From positions 164,562 to 228,561 of the forward strand of contig DATMPC010000085.1 of the NCBI GenBank assembly GCA_035567895.1: a stretch of 64,000 bases of DNA, given 5' to 3'. This stretch comes from Terriglobales bacterium. GTDB taxonomy: Bacteria > Acidobacteriota > Terriglobia > Terriglobales > Acidobacteriaceae. The translations under genes were made by a program, and so were the position numbers. The number at the start of each line of letters is the position of its first letter. Position 1 is the first letter of the stretch. The notes under the pieces were generated by a model. It was not told where the DNA came from and did not search any database. It saw nothing but the letters and a program-made list of their open reading frames with translations. Below are positions 25,651 through 35,200 of this stretch, piece by piece.

Positions 25651-26430
25651 CTACTGCTTCCGAGCTTCGCGCCAATTCTCCCACTGCTCATCGGATTGCA
25701 TCTGCACAGCTCCATGCTTGGTCGCCCATTCCACAAAACCAGCCGGAGCATCGTGCACACCAAACACGTTGGCTCCCTTGATGGAGCGAATCTCGTTCCA
25801 CTGGGAATCTTTGAGGGAGGCCAAACGAAGATCGGCATTATCGAACACGGCGCCCGTCAAGTCGGCTCTGCTGAAGTCTGCTCCTTCAAAGTCACCATCT
25901 TCCATTTCGGCTCCGGCGAGAGAGGCATCCTGAAAATTGCTCTGCCGGAAATTGGCAGAACGCAGGTTTGAATCCTGCAGGTTGGCGGCATCGAAATCAC
26001 TGTTGCGGACATCCGCGGCGCTGAAATCCGATCGCAGCAGGCGGGCATTCTTGAGGCGAATTGCCTGTAGAAATGCTCCGGAGACATCCACGCCCACAAG
26101 CGGTACGCGATCCCGATTCAGCTCCTGCAGCGCTTCGATGCGACCTCCGCTTCCACCCTTACCTTGCGCTGTATTAATGACCTGCCAGGCTTGGTAGTGT
26201 CGCTGCTTCACGCGGTCTCCGGATTCATAAAAATAAAAGATCACGGCAACGAGAACGGAAAGGGTGCCGAAGTATTCCAATACCTCGACAAAGGTCCACC
26301 GGCTCAACGCAAACGCTACCCATTCCCAAACCCATTCGAGAGCAAAGAAGGGTGTGCTCCACGCTGGGATTTGTTGCCTGCGTTCACGCCAAGGAAGCGG
26401 CCGCTTACGGGCCTCGCGAAAAACGATCAT
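25651..26430 (-). CDS. Membrane-anchored pentapeptide-repeat protein
   Basis: 259 residues from the ATG at 26430, which has GAGG 7 nt upstream. One clear transmembrane helix (about residues 49-65, EYFGTLSVLVAVIFYFY) follows a basic, Trp-rich N-terminus. From about residue 100 a run of A(D/N)LxX pentapeptides (LLRSDFSAADVRNSDFDAAN, SNFQDASLAGAEMEDGDFEG, ADFSRADLTGAVFDNADL) predicts a right-handed quadrilateral beta-helix. Such folds mediate protein binding; DNA-gyrase mimicry is known only for some soluble members and should not be assumed. Neighbours give no hint. Confidence 0.8.
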   Translation of the reverse strand: MIVFREARKRPLPWRERRQQIPAWSTPFFALEWVWEWVAFALSRWTFVEVLEYFGTLSVLVAVIFYFYESGDRVKQRHYQAWQVINTAQGKGGSGGRIEALQELNRDRVPLVGVDVSGAFLQAIRLKNARLLRSDFSAADVRNSDFDAANLQDSNLRSANFRQSNFQDASLAGAEMEDGDFEGADFSRADLTGAVFDNADLRLASLKDSQWNEIRSIKGANVFGVHDAPAGFVEWATKHGAVQMQSDEQWENWREARKQ

Positions 26431-26666
26431 GAGGTTTCCTCTTGAAACAGCGGTTGGGCTAACGATTGTAGAACTGCCGGATGGAATCGCTAATTCCGAA
26501 ATTTGAGGATTGTGATGCGGTGAAGAGAAAAATGTTGCAAGCAGAAGCGGCCAGCGGATCGCCGGCAATGTCGTCGCGCATCGTCAACACTGCAAAGCAA
26601 AGCCGCCGGCCGCACCCTTCAGGGTTCCCTTCGGTATGAATTTAGACGAATCAGCGGCGCAATAGT

Positions 26667-26684
26667 CACCGTCGTTTGACGGTG
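26667..26684. repeat. Hairpin CACCGTC-GTTT-GACGGTG
   Basis: Perfect 7-bp stem with GTTT loop. The same CACCGTCGTTTGAC wording recurs at 31198-31212 and, with one change, at 27485-27498, so it is a dispersed repeat core rather than a local terminator. Confidence 0.5.
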
Positions 26685-26762
26685 CGGCTCCGAACTTCAC
26701 AAGAGAGCAAAGCCCACATCCGGAGCCTATAATGGCCTCGAATGAGCCGAGGGGCAATATTC

Positions 26763-27383
26763 ATGTCGCGGACTTTGATGCTGCTTTCACTCGTTGTTGT
26801 ATCGAGTCCATTCGCAGGCTCTAAGGACAAGCCCAAGACCTTGCCTGCTCAAGTGCTGCAGGCTCAGACGATCCTCGTCGTCATCAATCCGGACGCGGGC
26901 GAACCATTGACGGATCCAGCCGCCAATCGCACCGCCAGAGAAGATGTCGAGAAAGCGTTGATACAGTGGGGACGCTTCCGTCTCGCAATGGAGCCGCATA
27001 CCGCGGACCTGGTGCTTTCAGTTCGTAAGGGAACTGGACGGAGTGCAACTCCAACCATCAGCGGCGGCTCGATCGATAATCGGCCTGTGATCCTCCAGCC
27101 AGGCGGTGAAGGTGGGACGCGCATCGGTGGACAGCACGGTCGTCCGGATCCCGTTACCAGGGGAGAGCAGACTACCGGACCGCGCCTCGGAACCGAAGTC
27201 GGCGCCTCGGAGGATACATTGGAGTTGTATCTCGGCAGTGATGACTACCCCTTAGATAGCGCTCCCATCTGGCGATACACCGCAAAAGACGCCCTTCATC
27301 CGCCTAAGATTCCAGCGCTCGAGCAACTTCGAAAAGCGATCAGCGAAACTGAGAAGGCAACGCAGCAAAAGAAAAAGCCTTGA
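26763..27383 (+). CDS. Secreted hypothetical protein
   Basis: 206 residues from the ATG at 26763 (GAGGGG 9 nt upstream; an ATG at 26742 is in frame). A signal peptide (SRTLMLLSLVVVSSPFAGS) precedes a domain with TILVVINPDAGEPLTDPAAN and a Gly/Pro/Arg-rich linker, ending in a basic Lys tail. The N-terminal half (ARxDVEKALxxWGRFRL and ADLVLSVRKG) resembles small secreted proteins repeated across Acidobacteria, without known function. Confidence 0.7.
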   Translation: MSRTLMLLSLVVVSSPFAGSKDKPKTLPAQVLQAQTILVVINPDAGEPLTDPAANRTAREDVEKALIQWGRFRLAMEPHTADLVLSVRKGTGRSATPTISGGSIDNRPVILQPGGEGGTRIGGQHGRPDPVTRGEQTTGPRLGTEVGASEDTLELYLGSDDYPLDSAPIWRYTAKDALHPPKIPALEQLRKAISETEKATQQKKKP

Positions 27384-27794
27384 GGACATTACGCTCCGAA
27401 AAAGGAATTATTGCGTGCTGGCCGCGATCCGCATTCCTCGTTTCTCCAGCGGGTGCAACTTTGGCAGCCGCTATCTTCTGACCCCACCGGCGTTTGACGG
27501 GAGTATGTGTATGTGATGCGCATATGTACACACTCCGCCCGCCCGCGCACCCGCGCATCGGCGAGCGCGCGATGGCTTCTGCGTTCAGCGTCCAGGTGCT
27601 TTCGAAATGTATAAGCGCCAATTCCGTTCTTTAGCACTTCCATGAATCGCGGCCATTTCGGCTATAAGCACATCAAAGCCTCGATCACTTCCGTATTGCT
27701 CGTCACTCGCTAACGACGTACGAAGCGTTCTCAGGAGTCGCGAGCGATAGCGCAACGTCACGCCGTCCCATTTGCTTGTCGGCCCCCCGCGACA
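27384..27794. other. Gap containing a dispersed-repeat copy
   Basis: No coding region supported in this 411-bp stretch between two genes on opposite strands. A repeat related to the one at 31049 occupies 27453-27501. A GT/AC-rich partial palindrome (GTGTATGTGATGCGCATATG) lies at about 27505-27531, followed by a GC-rich tract. Confidence 0.5.
27453..27501 (+). repeat. Dispersed repeat copy (GTGCAACTTTGGC ... GCGTTTGACGGG)
   Basis: Shares GTGCARCTTTGGCRGCC and a TATC-TAACCC-like segment with 31049-31077, and CACCGKCGTTTGAC with 31184-31216 and 26667-26684. Probably fragments of one ancestral repeat. Confidence 0.45.
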
Positions 27795-30413
27795 TCACTC
27801 GCTGCGTAGAACCGTCGCTGGTTGTACGCGCGAGGCGCGCCACGCCGGTAGCAGGCACGCCGTGGTCGCAACCCCGAGCAGGAGTCCGATGACACTGGCG
27901 AACACGGCAGGGTCGAGCGGTTTGGTGGCAAACAAGCTGGAGCGGATCAGTTGCGCTGCGGCGATGGCGAGGAGCGAGCCTGCGGCAGTCCCGCCCAAGG
28001 CGGGAGCGAGACCATCGAGCAGCATCAGATGCAGGACATGTTCTCTTTGCGCCCCGAGTGCCAGCCGGATACCGATCTCCGTGCGGCGCTGCGTCGCCAA
28101 GTATGCGAGCACGCCGAACAGACCCACGGCAGCCAGCAACAGCGATATGCCCGCGAAGGCCGCCAGCAACGTCGCTTCGAAATTTGCGTCGAGGGATGAT
28201 TTGTTGACGATCTGATTCATCGTGAGCACGTCCGAAACGGCGAGTTCGCGATCCATCTGCTGAATGAGCTTCTGAATGGGAAGTGCGAGGCTCTCGGGAT
28301 CGCGTGCGGCGCGGACAACGAGGGCGGCGCCGCTTTCTATGCCGGCATCGATCGGGAAATACATCATCGGTTCCGGTTGCTCGGCCAGTTCGTATCGGGT
28401 GTCGCCCACGACACCGACGATCTCGTAACTCCCGATCTCGTAACTCCCCCGGCCGAAGCCGATCAGGTGCTTGCCGATCGCGTCCTCATTTGGAAAATAC
28501 TGCCGCGCGAACTCAGCGCTGATGATGGCTTCGTTGGCGCCATCGAGACGCTGATCGGAACCGAAGGTGCGCCCGCGCAGGAACGGGACTTTTATCGCCG
28601 CGAAATAGCTGGGATCAGCCCAGCGAACGATCGCTAGTAGCGTCTGCCCCTGCGGCAAGGGCGGATGCTCGGCGATGGTCACGCTACCGTCGCCGAAGTA
28701 TCCTTCGCCGGGAACCGCGCGGACCAGGCCGGCCGCGTCCACTCCCGGCAACGCCCGCACGCGCGCGAGCAGATCGTCGAAGAATGCCACCCGCTGTGCC
28801 GGGTTGCTGTACTGCACTTTCGGAAGAATGAAATGCATGGTGAGAATGTTGTCGGTCGCGCAGCCCAGGTCATTCGACCGCAGCCGCATGTAGCTCTTGA
28901 GCAGCAAGCTGGCGCTGACGAGCAGAACCACGGTGAACGCAACTTCGGCGCCCACGAGCACTTTGCGCACACCCGTACGCGAAGAGCCCGAGGTGGAACT
29001 GCGCGAAGACTCTTGCAGCGCCGCGACCAGGTTCCCGGAACGGCTTGCCAGCACCGGGATGAGTCCGGCGAGCAGAGCGCAAATCAATACGAGTCCCGCG
29101 ACGGTTGCGACCACGACGGCATCAATGCCGATCGACTCCGCGCGCACCATATCGGTTCGCGTGATGACGAACCATCGGAGAGCTGCGTAGGCGAGAGCGA
29201 GGCCTGCTGCTCCTCCGACGGAGAAAAGTACGAACGTTTCAATGAGCTGCTCACGAAGTAGCCGGATGCGACTGCCACCGAGCGCTTTCCGGATGGCAAT
29301 TTCGCGCGCTCGTGCCGCGGAGCGGGCCGTCAGCAGGTTGGCCACGTTGAGGCACGCGATCAGCAGCATGCAACCGGTAGCGGCCAGGAGCATATACAGC
29401 GCGGGCTTCACGTTGCGCACCAGGTAATCGATGAGTGGCCGCATCCCCGCGCCGGTGCTCATGAACGGAAGGTCGAGATGGGCGTCATGGATGCGGCGCA
29501 CGATCGTCGAGACTTCCTGTGTGGCCTGCTCACGAGTGACGCCGGGCTTCAGCCTTCCAATGACGATGAACCCGTGGTTGTCGACCTGGGCCATCTGCGC
29601 GGGCGTTCTCTCGTGGTACACAGGAAGGAAGACCTGCACCTTCTGCTCGGGAAAAGCGAACCAACGCGGCATCACGCCAATCACGGTGTAAGGTTTGGCA
29701 TCCAGATTGATTTTGCGGCCGATCACGGAAGACTCCCCGCCGAAGCGGCGTTTCCAAACAGACCAACTGAGAATGACGGTACCGTTGGCGGAAGGCTGAT
29801 CGTCCTCCGGCGTGAAGGAGCGTCCGATGCTGGGCTGGACACCGAGCGTGGCGAAAAGATCCCAGGAACAGACCGTTGCACGGACCTGTTCGGGCAGCGC
29901 ACGTCCTTCGGAGAGGTTGTACTGCGGCCAGGGTGTATAAAGCGCGAGATTGGAGAACGATCGGCTCTCCCGTTTCCATTCGCCGTAGGCGCCGGGGGCG
30001 ACGACGTTCGCCGGAAACTTTTCGCTACTTTCGTAGAGCCGAACAAGTTGCTCCGGGTGGTCGAACGGCAGAGGTTTCAGGAGAACCGACCAGACGACGG
30101 TGAACAGCGAGATCGTCGCGCCCATGCCAACGGCGATTACCAGCATCGCCACCGCTGAAAATCCCGGCTGCCGCGCGAGCGTGCGGATGCTGATTCTTAG
30201 ATCGCGGAGAAGAGTCTCGAGCCTGTCCCAACTCCAGACCTCGCGAGTTTGCTCGCTAATCACACTGGGATTGCCGAAGGCGCGCAGGGCGGCATAGCGG
30301 GCCTCTTCTGGAGCAATGCCGTGTTCCCGCTGCTCTTCTTCTTCCAGTTGAAGGTCCGATTGGAGTTCCCGTTCCAAATCGGCATCGAGTTTCCCGATCT
30401 GCCACCATTTCAT
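27795..30413 (-). CDS. ADOP-type (MacB-like) ABC transporter permease
   Basis: 872 residues. The first ~70 residues form the short helical extension typical of the acidobacterial ADOP permeases (WWQIGKLDADLERELQSDLQ ... EEARYAALRAFGN), followed by a first FtsX/MacB block (transmembrane helix near 90-110, a large periplasmic domain, then three helices near 340-460) and a second copy of the block (helices near 500 and 750-860). No ATPase domain is present, so an ABC subunit must come from elsewhere. A 15-bp tandem duplication encodes GSYEIGSYEI. The PadR gene ends 1 bp before its start, so both lie in one operon. Confidence 0.92.
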   Translation of the reverse strand: MKWWQIGKLDADLERELQSDLQLEEEEQREHGIAPEEARYAALRAFGNPSVISEQTREVWSWDRLETLLRDLRISIRTLARQPGFSAVAMLVIAVGMGATISLFTVVWSVLLKPLPFDHPEQLVRLYESSEKFPANVVAPGAYGEWKRESRSFSNLALYTPWPQYNLSEGRALPEQVRATVCSWDLFATLGVQPSIGRSFTPEDDQPSANGTVILSWSVWKRRFGGESSVIGRKINLDAKPYTVIGVMPRWFAFPEQKVQVFLPVYHERTPAQMAQVDNHGFIVIGRLKPGVTREQATQEVSTIVRRIHDAHLDLPFMSTGAGMRPLIDYLVRNVKPALYMLLAATGCMLLIACLNVANLLTARSAARAREIAIRKALGGSRIRLLREQLIETFVLFSVGGAAGLALAYAALRWFVITRTDMVRAESIGIDAVVVATVAGLVLICALLAGLIPVLASRSGNLVAALQESSRSSTSGSSRTGVRKVLVGAEVAFTVVLLVSASLLLKSYMRLRSNDLGCATDNILTMHFILPKVQYSNPAQRVAFFDDLLARVRALPGVDAAGLVRAVPGEGYFGDGSVTIAEHPPLPQGQTLLAIVRWADPSYFAAIKVPFLRGRTFGSDQRLDGANEAIISAEFARQYFPNEDAIGKHLIGFGRGSYEIGSYEIVGVVGDTRYELAEQPEPMMYFPIDAGIESGAALVVRAARDPESLALPIQKLIQQMDRELAVSDVLTMNQIVNKSSLDANFEATLLAAFAGISLLLAAVGLFGVLAYLATQRRTEIGIRLALGAQREHVLHLMLLDGLAPALGGTAAGSLLAIAAAQLIRSSLFATKPLDPAVFASVIGLLLGVATTACLLPAWRASRVQPATVLRSE

Positions 30414-30414
30414 C

Positions 30415-30771
30415 TCAGCTCTCCTCAGCTGCGGGCCACATCACCCGCGCCACAGCTTCGGCCATCTGCTTCCATTGAGATTCTTCGACGACAAGCTGTT
30501 TTCTTCCCTTATCGGTAAGCCGGTAGTACTTGAATTCCCGATTCCGATCTGGAGCCATCTCCCATTTCGAGGTGATCCATCCCCTTCGCTCCAGCCGGTG
30601 CAGCGCGGGGTAAAGCGAGCCGTGCTGCATCTGGAGAAAATCATTCGTGGTCCGCTGAATATGCTTGCCGATCTGGTGGCCGTGAGCAGGACCATAGAGA
30701 AGAGTTCGCAAGATCAGCATGTCAAGGGTGCCTTGCAGAAGGTTCGCGCGTTCCGGTGTCTGTTTGGCCAT
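30415..30771 (-). CDS. PadR family transcriptional regulator
   Basis: 118 residues from the ATG at 30771. It has the PadR winged helix, with LLQGTLDMLILRTLLYGPAH at the start and the wing region GSLYPALHRLERRGWITSKW and KYYRLTDKGRKQL. The family usually represses transport genes and is relieved by toxic or phenolic ligands. It is directly upstream of and co-oriented with the ADOP permease, the standard acidobacterial pairing. Repeated GACCATCA sites at 30781-30821, just upstream of the gene, are candidate autoregulatory operators. Confidence 0.93.
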   Translation of the reverse strand: MAKQTPERANLLQGTLDMLILRTLLYGPAHGHQIGKHIQRTTNDFLQMQHGSLYPALHRLERRGWITSKWEMAPDRNREFKYYRLTDKGRKQLVVEESQWKQMAEAVARVMWPAAEES

Positions 30772-30780
30772 AGAAGACAT

Positions 30781-30821
30781 TCGACCATCAATTACACAGA
30801 ATGGTAGACACTCGACCATCA
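30781..30821. promoter_or_regulatory. Candidate PadR operator region
   Basis: TCGACCATCA occurs at 30781-30790 and again at 30812-30821, 31 bp apart (about three helical turns). The second copy forms an inverted repeat with ATGGT at 30801-30805 (ATGGT-N9-ACCAT). It is placed immediately 5' of the PadR start. Binding is inferred. Confidence 0.45.
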
Positions 30822-31342
30822 GCAGTCAAGCCGTGACTTGAAGATCTGTTGATGGAAGGGACATTCAGACGTCCACTCAACGACCACACCAGCTACTTAG
30901 GGCTGAGAACAGCAAGGAACGCGACTGAGGTTCCCTTTGGGTTTCTATGCCGATTGCGGAGGAATATCCGGCTAGACATGGTCATCCGAATGTCCCGAGG
31001 TACAAAGTATGCGGGAATGGCATCAGAATGACAACCATCTGCAGGCCGTGCAGCTTTGGCGGCCTATATCCTAACCCATTTTGAACGCAGGTTTTTTCAC
31101 ACCTCCGGCTGGTTTGTTTTGCGTTTCTTCTTTCCAAGCTTCTTGTTGTGCTTCAAGGAGCACGATGTAGCAGTTTTCCCGCGCGTATAGCCTAACCCCA
31201 CCGTCGTTTGACACTGCTACAACTGCTTCCTAGACTTGAGCTTCAAGAATTCAGAGCTGATGTCACGCACTTGGTGCGATTAGAGTTGGTCGCAACTCGT
31301 GTGGACGCGTCCAATTATTAGACCGAAGGAAAAGGGCCCATC
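30822..31342. other. Gap with two dispersed-repeat fragments
   Basis: No gene supported in about 520 bp. Repeat fragments at 31049-31077 and 31184-31216 are related to 27453-27501. GAAGGA precedes the ATG at 31343. Confidence 0.5.
31049..31216 (+). repeat. Dispersed repeat fragments (31049-31077 and 31184-31216)
   Basis: The first fragment reads GTGCAGCTTTGGCGGCCTAT and continues ATCCTAACCC. The second reads GCGTATAGCCTAACCCC and continues ACCGTCGTTTGACACTG. Both match parts of the copy at 27453-27501. Confidence 0.45.
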
Positions 31343-32017
31343 ATGAGTCGGAGTTTGGTTGCATTCTTACTATTGTTCTTAGTCTCCAGCAACGGTGTTG
31401 CCGATTTAAGGTCAACGAAGAACTTCAATGCGAATACCATAATCGGCGCTGCACAGGGTGAGAAGTCCGCCGCACCGTCTACGTCGAATGCGCAAGCGTC
31501 TGACGACTCCAAGGCTGGCCAGACTGCGAATCCAGGTCCGGCGAAGAAGCGCGCAATTCGCATCGGCGTAGCGCAGATTGCGAGCACCGTTGAGAGTTCG
31601 CTATCGACTGACGGGTTGCAGCAGGAGCTAGTCAACGACCTGAATTTCCTCGGCGCACAAGGAGTCGCTATCTCAACGGATCCTCACGACCGTGAAGGTG
31701 CCCTCGAGCAAGCCAAGCTGCAAGCTTGTGACTATGTCGTGTTTACGACCATCAATGGTTTGAAGACTGCAAGCGTTGGACAGAAGCTCGGCAGTGTTTT
31801 CAATCGTGGTGGTCTCGGTGCTGTGGGCGGCAGTGGACAGGGGCGCGTCGAATTGAATGCCCAAGTAAAGGTCTTCCAGCCGGACGGTGCAACACCGTTA
31901 TTCGACGGTGATGTAAATTTCCGCCAGAACGACACCGAAGGAACGGCTAAGGGACTGATGAAGACCGAGGCGAGAAACGTGATGCTGCAAATCAAGAAGT
32001 TGCAGGGTTCAAAATAG
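31343..32017 (+). CDS. Secreted hypothetical protein
   Basis: 224 residues. A signal peptide (SRSLVAFLLLFLVSSNGVAD) precedes a low-complexity Ala/Ser/Pro linker (about 35-68) and a compact domain (KKRAIRIGVAQIASTVESSL ... QACDYVVFTTINGLKT ... GRVELNAQVKVFQPDGATPLFDG). The domain layout, with an acting-on-itself strand pattern and CDYVVF, recalls secreted acidobacterial proteins related to the LpoB/CsgG-like family, but I cannot assign it. The ATG is preceded by GAAGGA. Confidence 0.7.
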   Translation: MSRSLVAFLLLFLVSSNGVADLRSTKNFNANTIIGAAQGEKSAAPSTSNAQASDDSKAGQTANPGPAKKRAIRIGVAQIASTVESSLSTDGLQQELVNDLNFLGAQGVAISTDPHDREGALEQAKLQACDYVVFTTINGLKTASVGQKLGSVFNRGGLGAVGGSGQGRVELNAQVKVFQPDGATPLFDGDVNFRQNDTEGTAKGLMKTEARNVMLQIKKLQGSK

Positions 32018-32028
32018 GTTCAGTTAAG

Positions 32029-32198
32029 ACTGTCATCCTGAGGCCCGGTCTTGGCCGAAGGATCTCTGGAACGAATGGATTTGAATGCTGTTTCGCGGCT
32101 CTTACACGAGAATTCTCGCCCCAAAAAACCAATTCACCGCGTGTAAGTTCGACGCATCGCGGAGATCCTTCGGCCAAACCAGGCCTCAGGATGACAGT
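32029..32198. repeat. Palindromic TGTCATCCTGAG repeat, copy 1
   Basis: 170-bp unit. The terminal arms ACTGTCATCCTGAGGCC (32029-32045) and its complement (32182-32198) continue inward with TTGGCCGAAGGATCTC and its complement. Copies 2 and 3 are at 36559-36769 and 58803-58981. It lies just past a gene end. It is probably a non-autonomous, MITE-like family. Confidence 0.85.
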
Positions 32199-32227
32199 GT
32201 TAGAAGGGACGTCGTGTATCCGCGGCT

Positions 32228-35200
32228 CTAAGCCGTAGCAGCCATCTGCACCTTTGCTTGCTCCTCACCGAACCTCACCGAGACAATCTTCGATACCCCC
32301 GGTTCCTGCATGGTGACGCCATACAACACAGGTGACGAGCTGATCGTGCGCTTGTGGTGAGTAATCACGATAAATTGCGTACGATCGCTCATTTCCCTTA
32401 CCAATTCGGTGAAACGTCCAACATTCGATTCGTCGAGCGGCGCATCGACTTCGTCGAGGATGCAGAATGGGCTCGGCTGATATTGGAAGATGCCAACGAG
32501 TAGCGACAGAGCAGTCAGAGCCTTCTCGCCGCCGGAAAGCAGCAATACATTCTGAAGTTTCTTTCCCGGCGGTGAAGCAACGATGTCGATACCGCTCTCC
32601 GCGGAGTTCTCTTCGTCGGTGAGCTTCATGAATCCATGCCCGCCGCCGAAGAGCTTGCGGAAGGTGACCTGGAAGTTCTCGTTGATCTTGGCGAAGGCCT
32701 CGTCGAACTTCTGCTTTGAGAACTCGTCGATTTCACGAATCGTGTTTTGCGTGTTCTCGATTGAGTCCAGCAAGTCTTTGCGCTGGACTTCCAGGAACTC
32801 GTGACGCTGGGCAGTCTCTTTGTATTCCTCCAGAGCCATCATGTTTACCGGGCCCATGTTGTCTAGCCTCGTTCGCATCTCACGATAGAGTTCCTCTTCC
32901 TGCGCGAGAGCTTCGCCTTCGACCATTGCGATGGAGGTGTCAGCGAGCAGAACGTCGCTTGTAAGCGACAGCTCTTGCAGGCAGGTCTGAGCCAAATGCT
33001 GCATGTCAGACTGAAGTCTGGCGAGCGTTGTCGAGAGCTCGCTGCGCCGATCGCGGAGCGCATCGAGTTCCTGGCGCGCAGTGCGTAGAGACGCATCGAG
33101 CTCGGTGGCGAGCAGACGCGTTTGTTCTCCAGCTCGCTGCAGTTCGGCGGCTTTCAACTCGCCGCTTTCGCGCTCTGCGTGCAGCGAGATCAGGACTTCC
33201 GCCAAGCGGACGTTCTCCTGCTCGCGCTCGTGCTTCTCCGCTGCGGCACCTGCAATCTGCGATTCCAGAGTCTCAATCCTCGACCGCACTTCTGCAACCA
33301 TGCGATTGATTCGCTCCAAAGCAGTGGCGGCTGCTCGACGGCGCTCTTCCAATCCGGCGAGGCGGGCCTTGGCCTCGGCCGCGCGTTGCAGGGCAGTGTC
33401 ACGCGTCGCACGATTTTCGGCGAGCGCTTGCTGTGCGTTGTTCAACTCCAACTGCAGTTCACACTGGTTGACTTCGTGCCGCTCCAGTTCCTCGCGTTTA
33501 AACGCAAGCAACTCTTCCTTCCCCGATTGCTGCTGCTGGATTCGATCCATTTCGAGGCGGAACTGGTGCAGGCGCTGTTCTGTTCGTGAAAGCTCAGCCT
33601 CCATCTGCTTGAGGGCGACGCCGGAGCTATGAGCATCCTTCTCGGCTTCGCGTCGTTCATCCTGGAGCCGTTCGAGCAAGGCCGCGAGTTCAGCAACCTC
33701 TCTCGCGAGCATCTGTACTCGTAGTTCTTCGTTGCGCAATGCGCCTTCGAGCGCTTGCACGGTGCGGCTGATATCGCGGAGCTCACGTTTCAGAGACAGA
33801 GGGCCCTCAGTGCGCTGCTTGCCACCTGTGACCGTGACGTTGTGGAAGGTTTCGCCGGAGGGCGAGAGGAAGAATGCGTCCGGGTTCTCAAGCGCCAATT
33901 CGCGGGCGACCGACGAGTCGGGCGTGATGTAACCGTCACGAAGCTTCGGCAAGATTACTTCCAGCGACTTGCCAAATCCGTTCAGGACGCGAATGCAGCG
34001 CGTGAGCGGCACTATGGAATCGCCCGCCGGAGTACGCTGTGCGTTCTCATCCACTAGAAACGAAAACTTTGCCTGAGAGTCATTCGGATGGACCAGGAAA
34101 GTTGCGCGGCCATCGGCGTCGCCCTTGAGCAGGCGCATGCCTTCCTCGGCTGCGTTCCACGACTTCACTACGATGTAGTTCAACTCATCGCGGAAAAAGT
34201 CGTCGATTACGCCTTCGTATTGGTCATCGACTTCGAGAAAGTCGGCAAGGATTCCAGCAGGAGCTAATCCACCTTCGAGAGCGTTTGCCTTCAGCAATCG
34301 CTTGACCGACTCGGTTGAATAGCCGTGGTCCCTGAGCAAAGCCTCGATCGACGCTTTCTTGCCCATGGCGGTCGCAAGTTCCCCGCGAAGTCCATCGACG
34401 TGGCGCTTGCACTCCAATTCCATCGCTCGCTTTTCTTCAAGCGCAGTCCGGACTTCCGCGATGCGAGCCGATAATGCGTTCACCGTGTCCGTGATGGACT
34501 CGAACTCCATCGTCACCTGGCCGCGCCGGCCTCCGAGTGATTCCGCTTCGGCGGTAGTCGCTTCTGCGTCGGACGCGATCCGTTCTCGTTGCGCGGCAAG
34601 CGACGCTAGATGCTCTTCGGTCTGTGAAATTTCGCTACGGACCCGGGTCACCGCCGACATCACTTCATATGCCGATTTGCGTCGCAGTTCCTGCTGTTGC
34701 TCAAGATCAAAGAGCTGCCGTCCAGCTTCGGCCACCTGCTCCTGCTCGAATCGATGCTGTTGTTCCGCGAGCTCGACGTCCGCCGCGGCGGACTCGAGCA
34801 CCGCCCGGTTATCAACTTCCTCAGCTGCCAGGTCTTCGAAACGGACCTGAATGCGCTCCAGTTCAGCCTGATTTGATACGCTCTGTGCCGCCAGATCCGC
34901 GCACCGCTCCTGGTTGTTGTAGCGCCGCGAGCTCACGCGACCAGCTTCAACCTCGATAGCTCCGAGGCGTTCGCGCACAGTGCGTATCTCGCCATCGATT
35001 GCGTATCCGCGTTCTACTGCAGCGGTGTGCGCTGTCTCCATCTCACCCAACGACGCCGTGCGATTGTTCAGTTCTTCGGTGAGAGCCCGAATCTGTTCCT
35101 CCAGCGAAGCGTTTTCGCGAGTCATCTGAGCCAGCTTGCTGGCAAGCACGATCCGCAACTTCTCTCGCATCTCATCGCGCAGCCTGCCATAGCGCTCGGC

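Noticed and set aside
30781..31342. A CRISPR array or leader in the repeat-bearing gap
   Set aside because: No evenly spaced identical repeats with unique spacers and no cas genes in the window.
33081..33632. Ser/Arg-rich 183-codon frame antisense to smc
   Set aside because: Typical complement of coiled-coil codons (Glu/Leu/Ala/Arg) and no motif.
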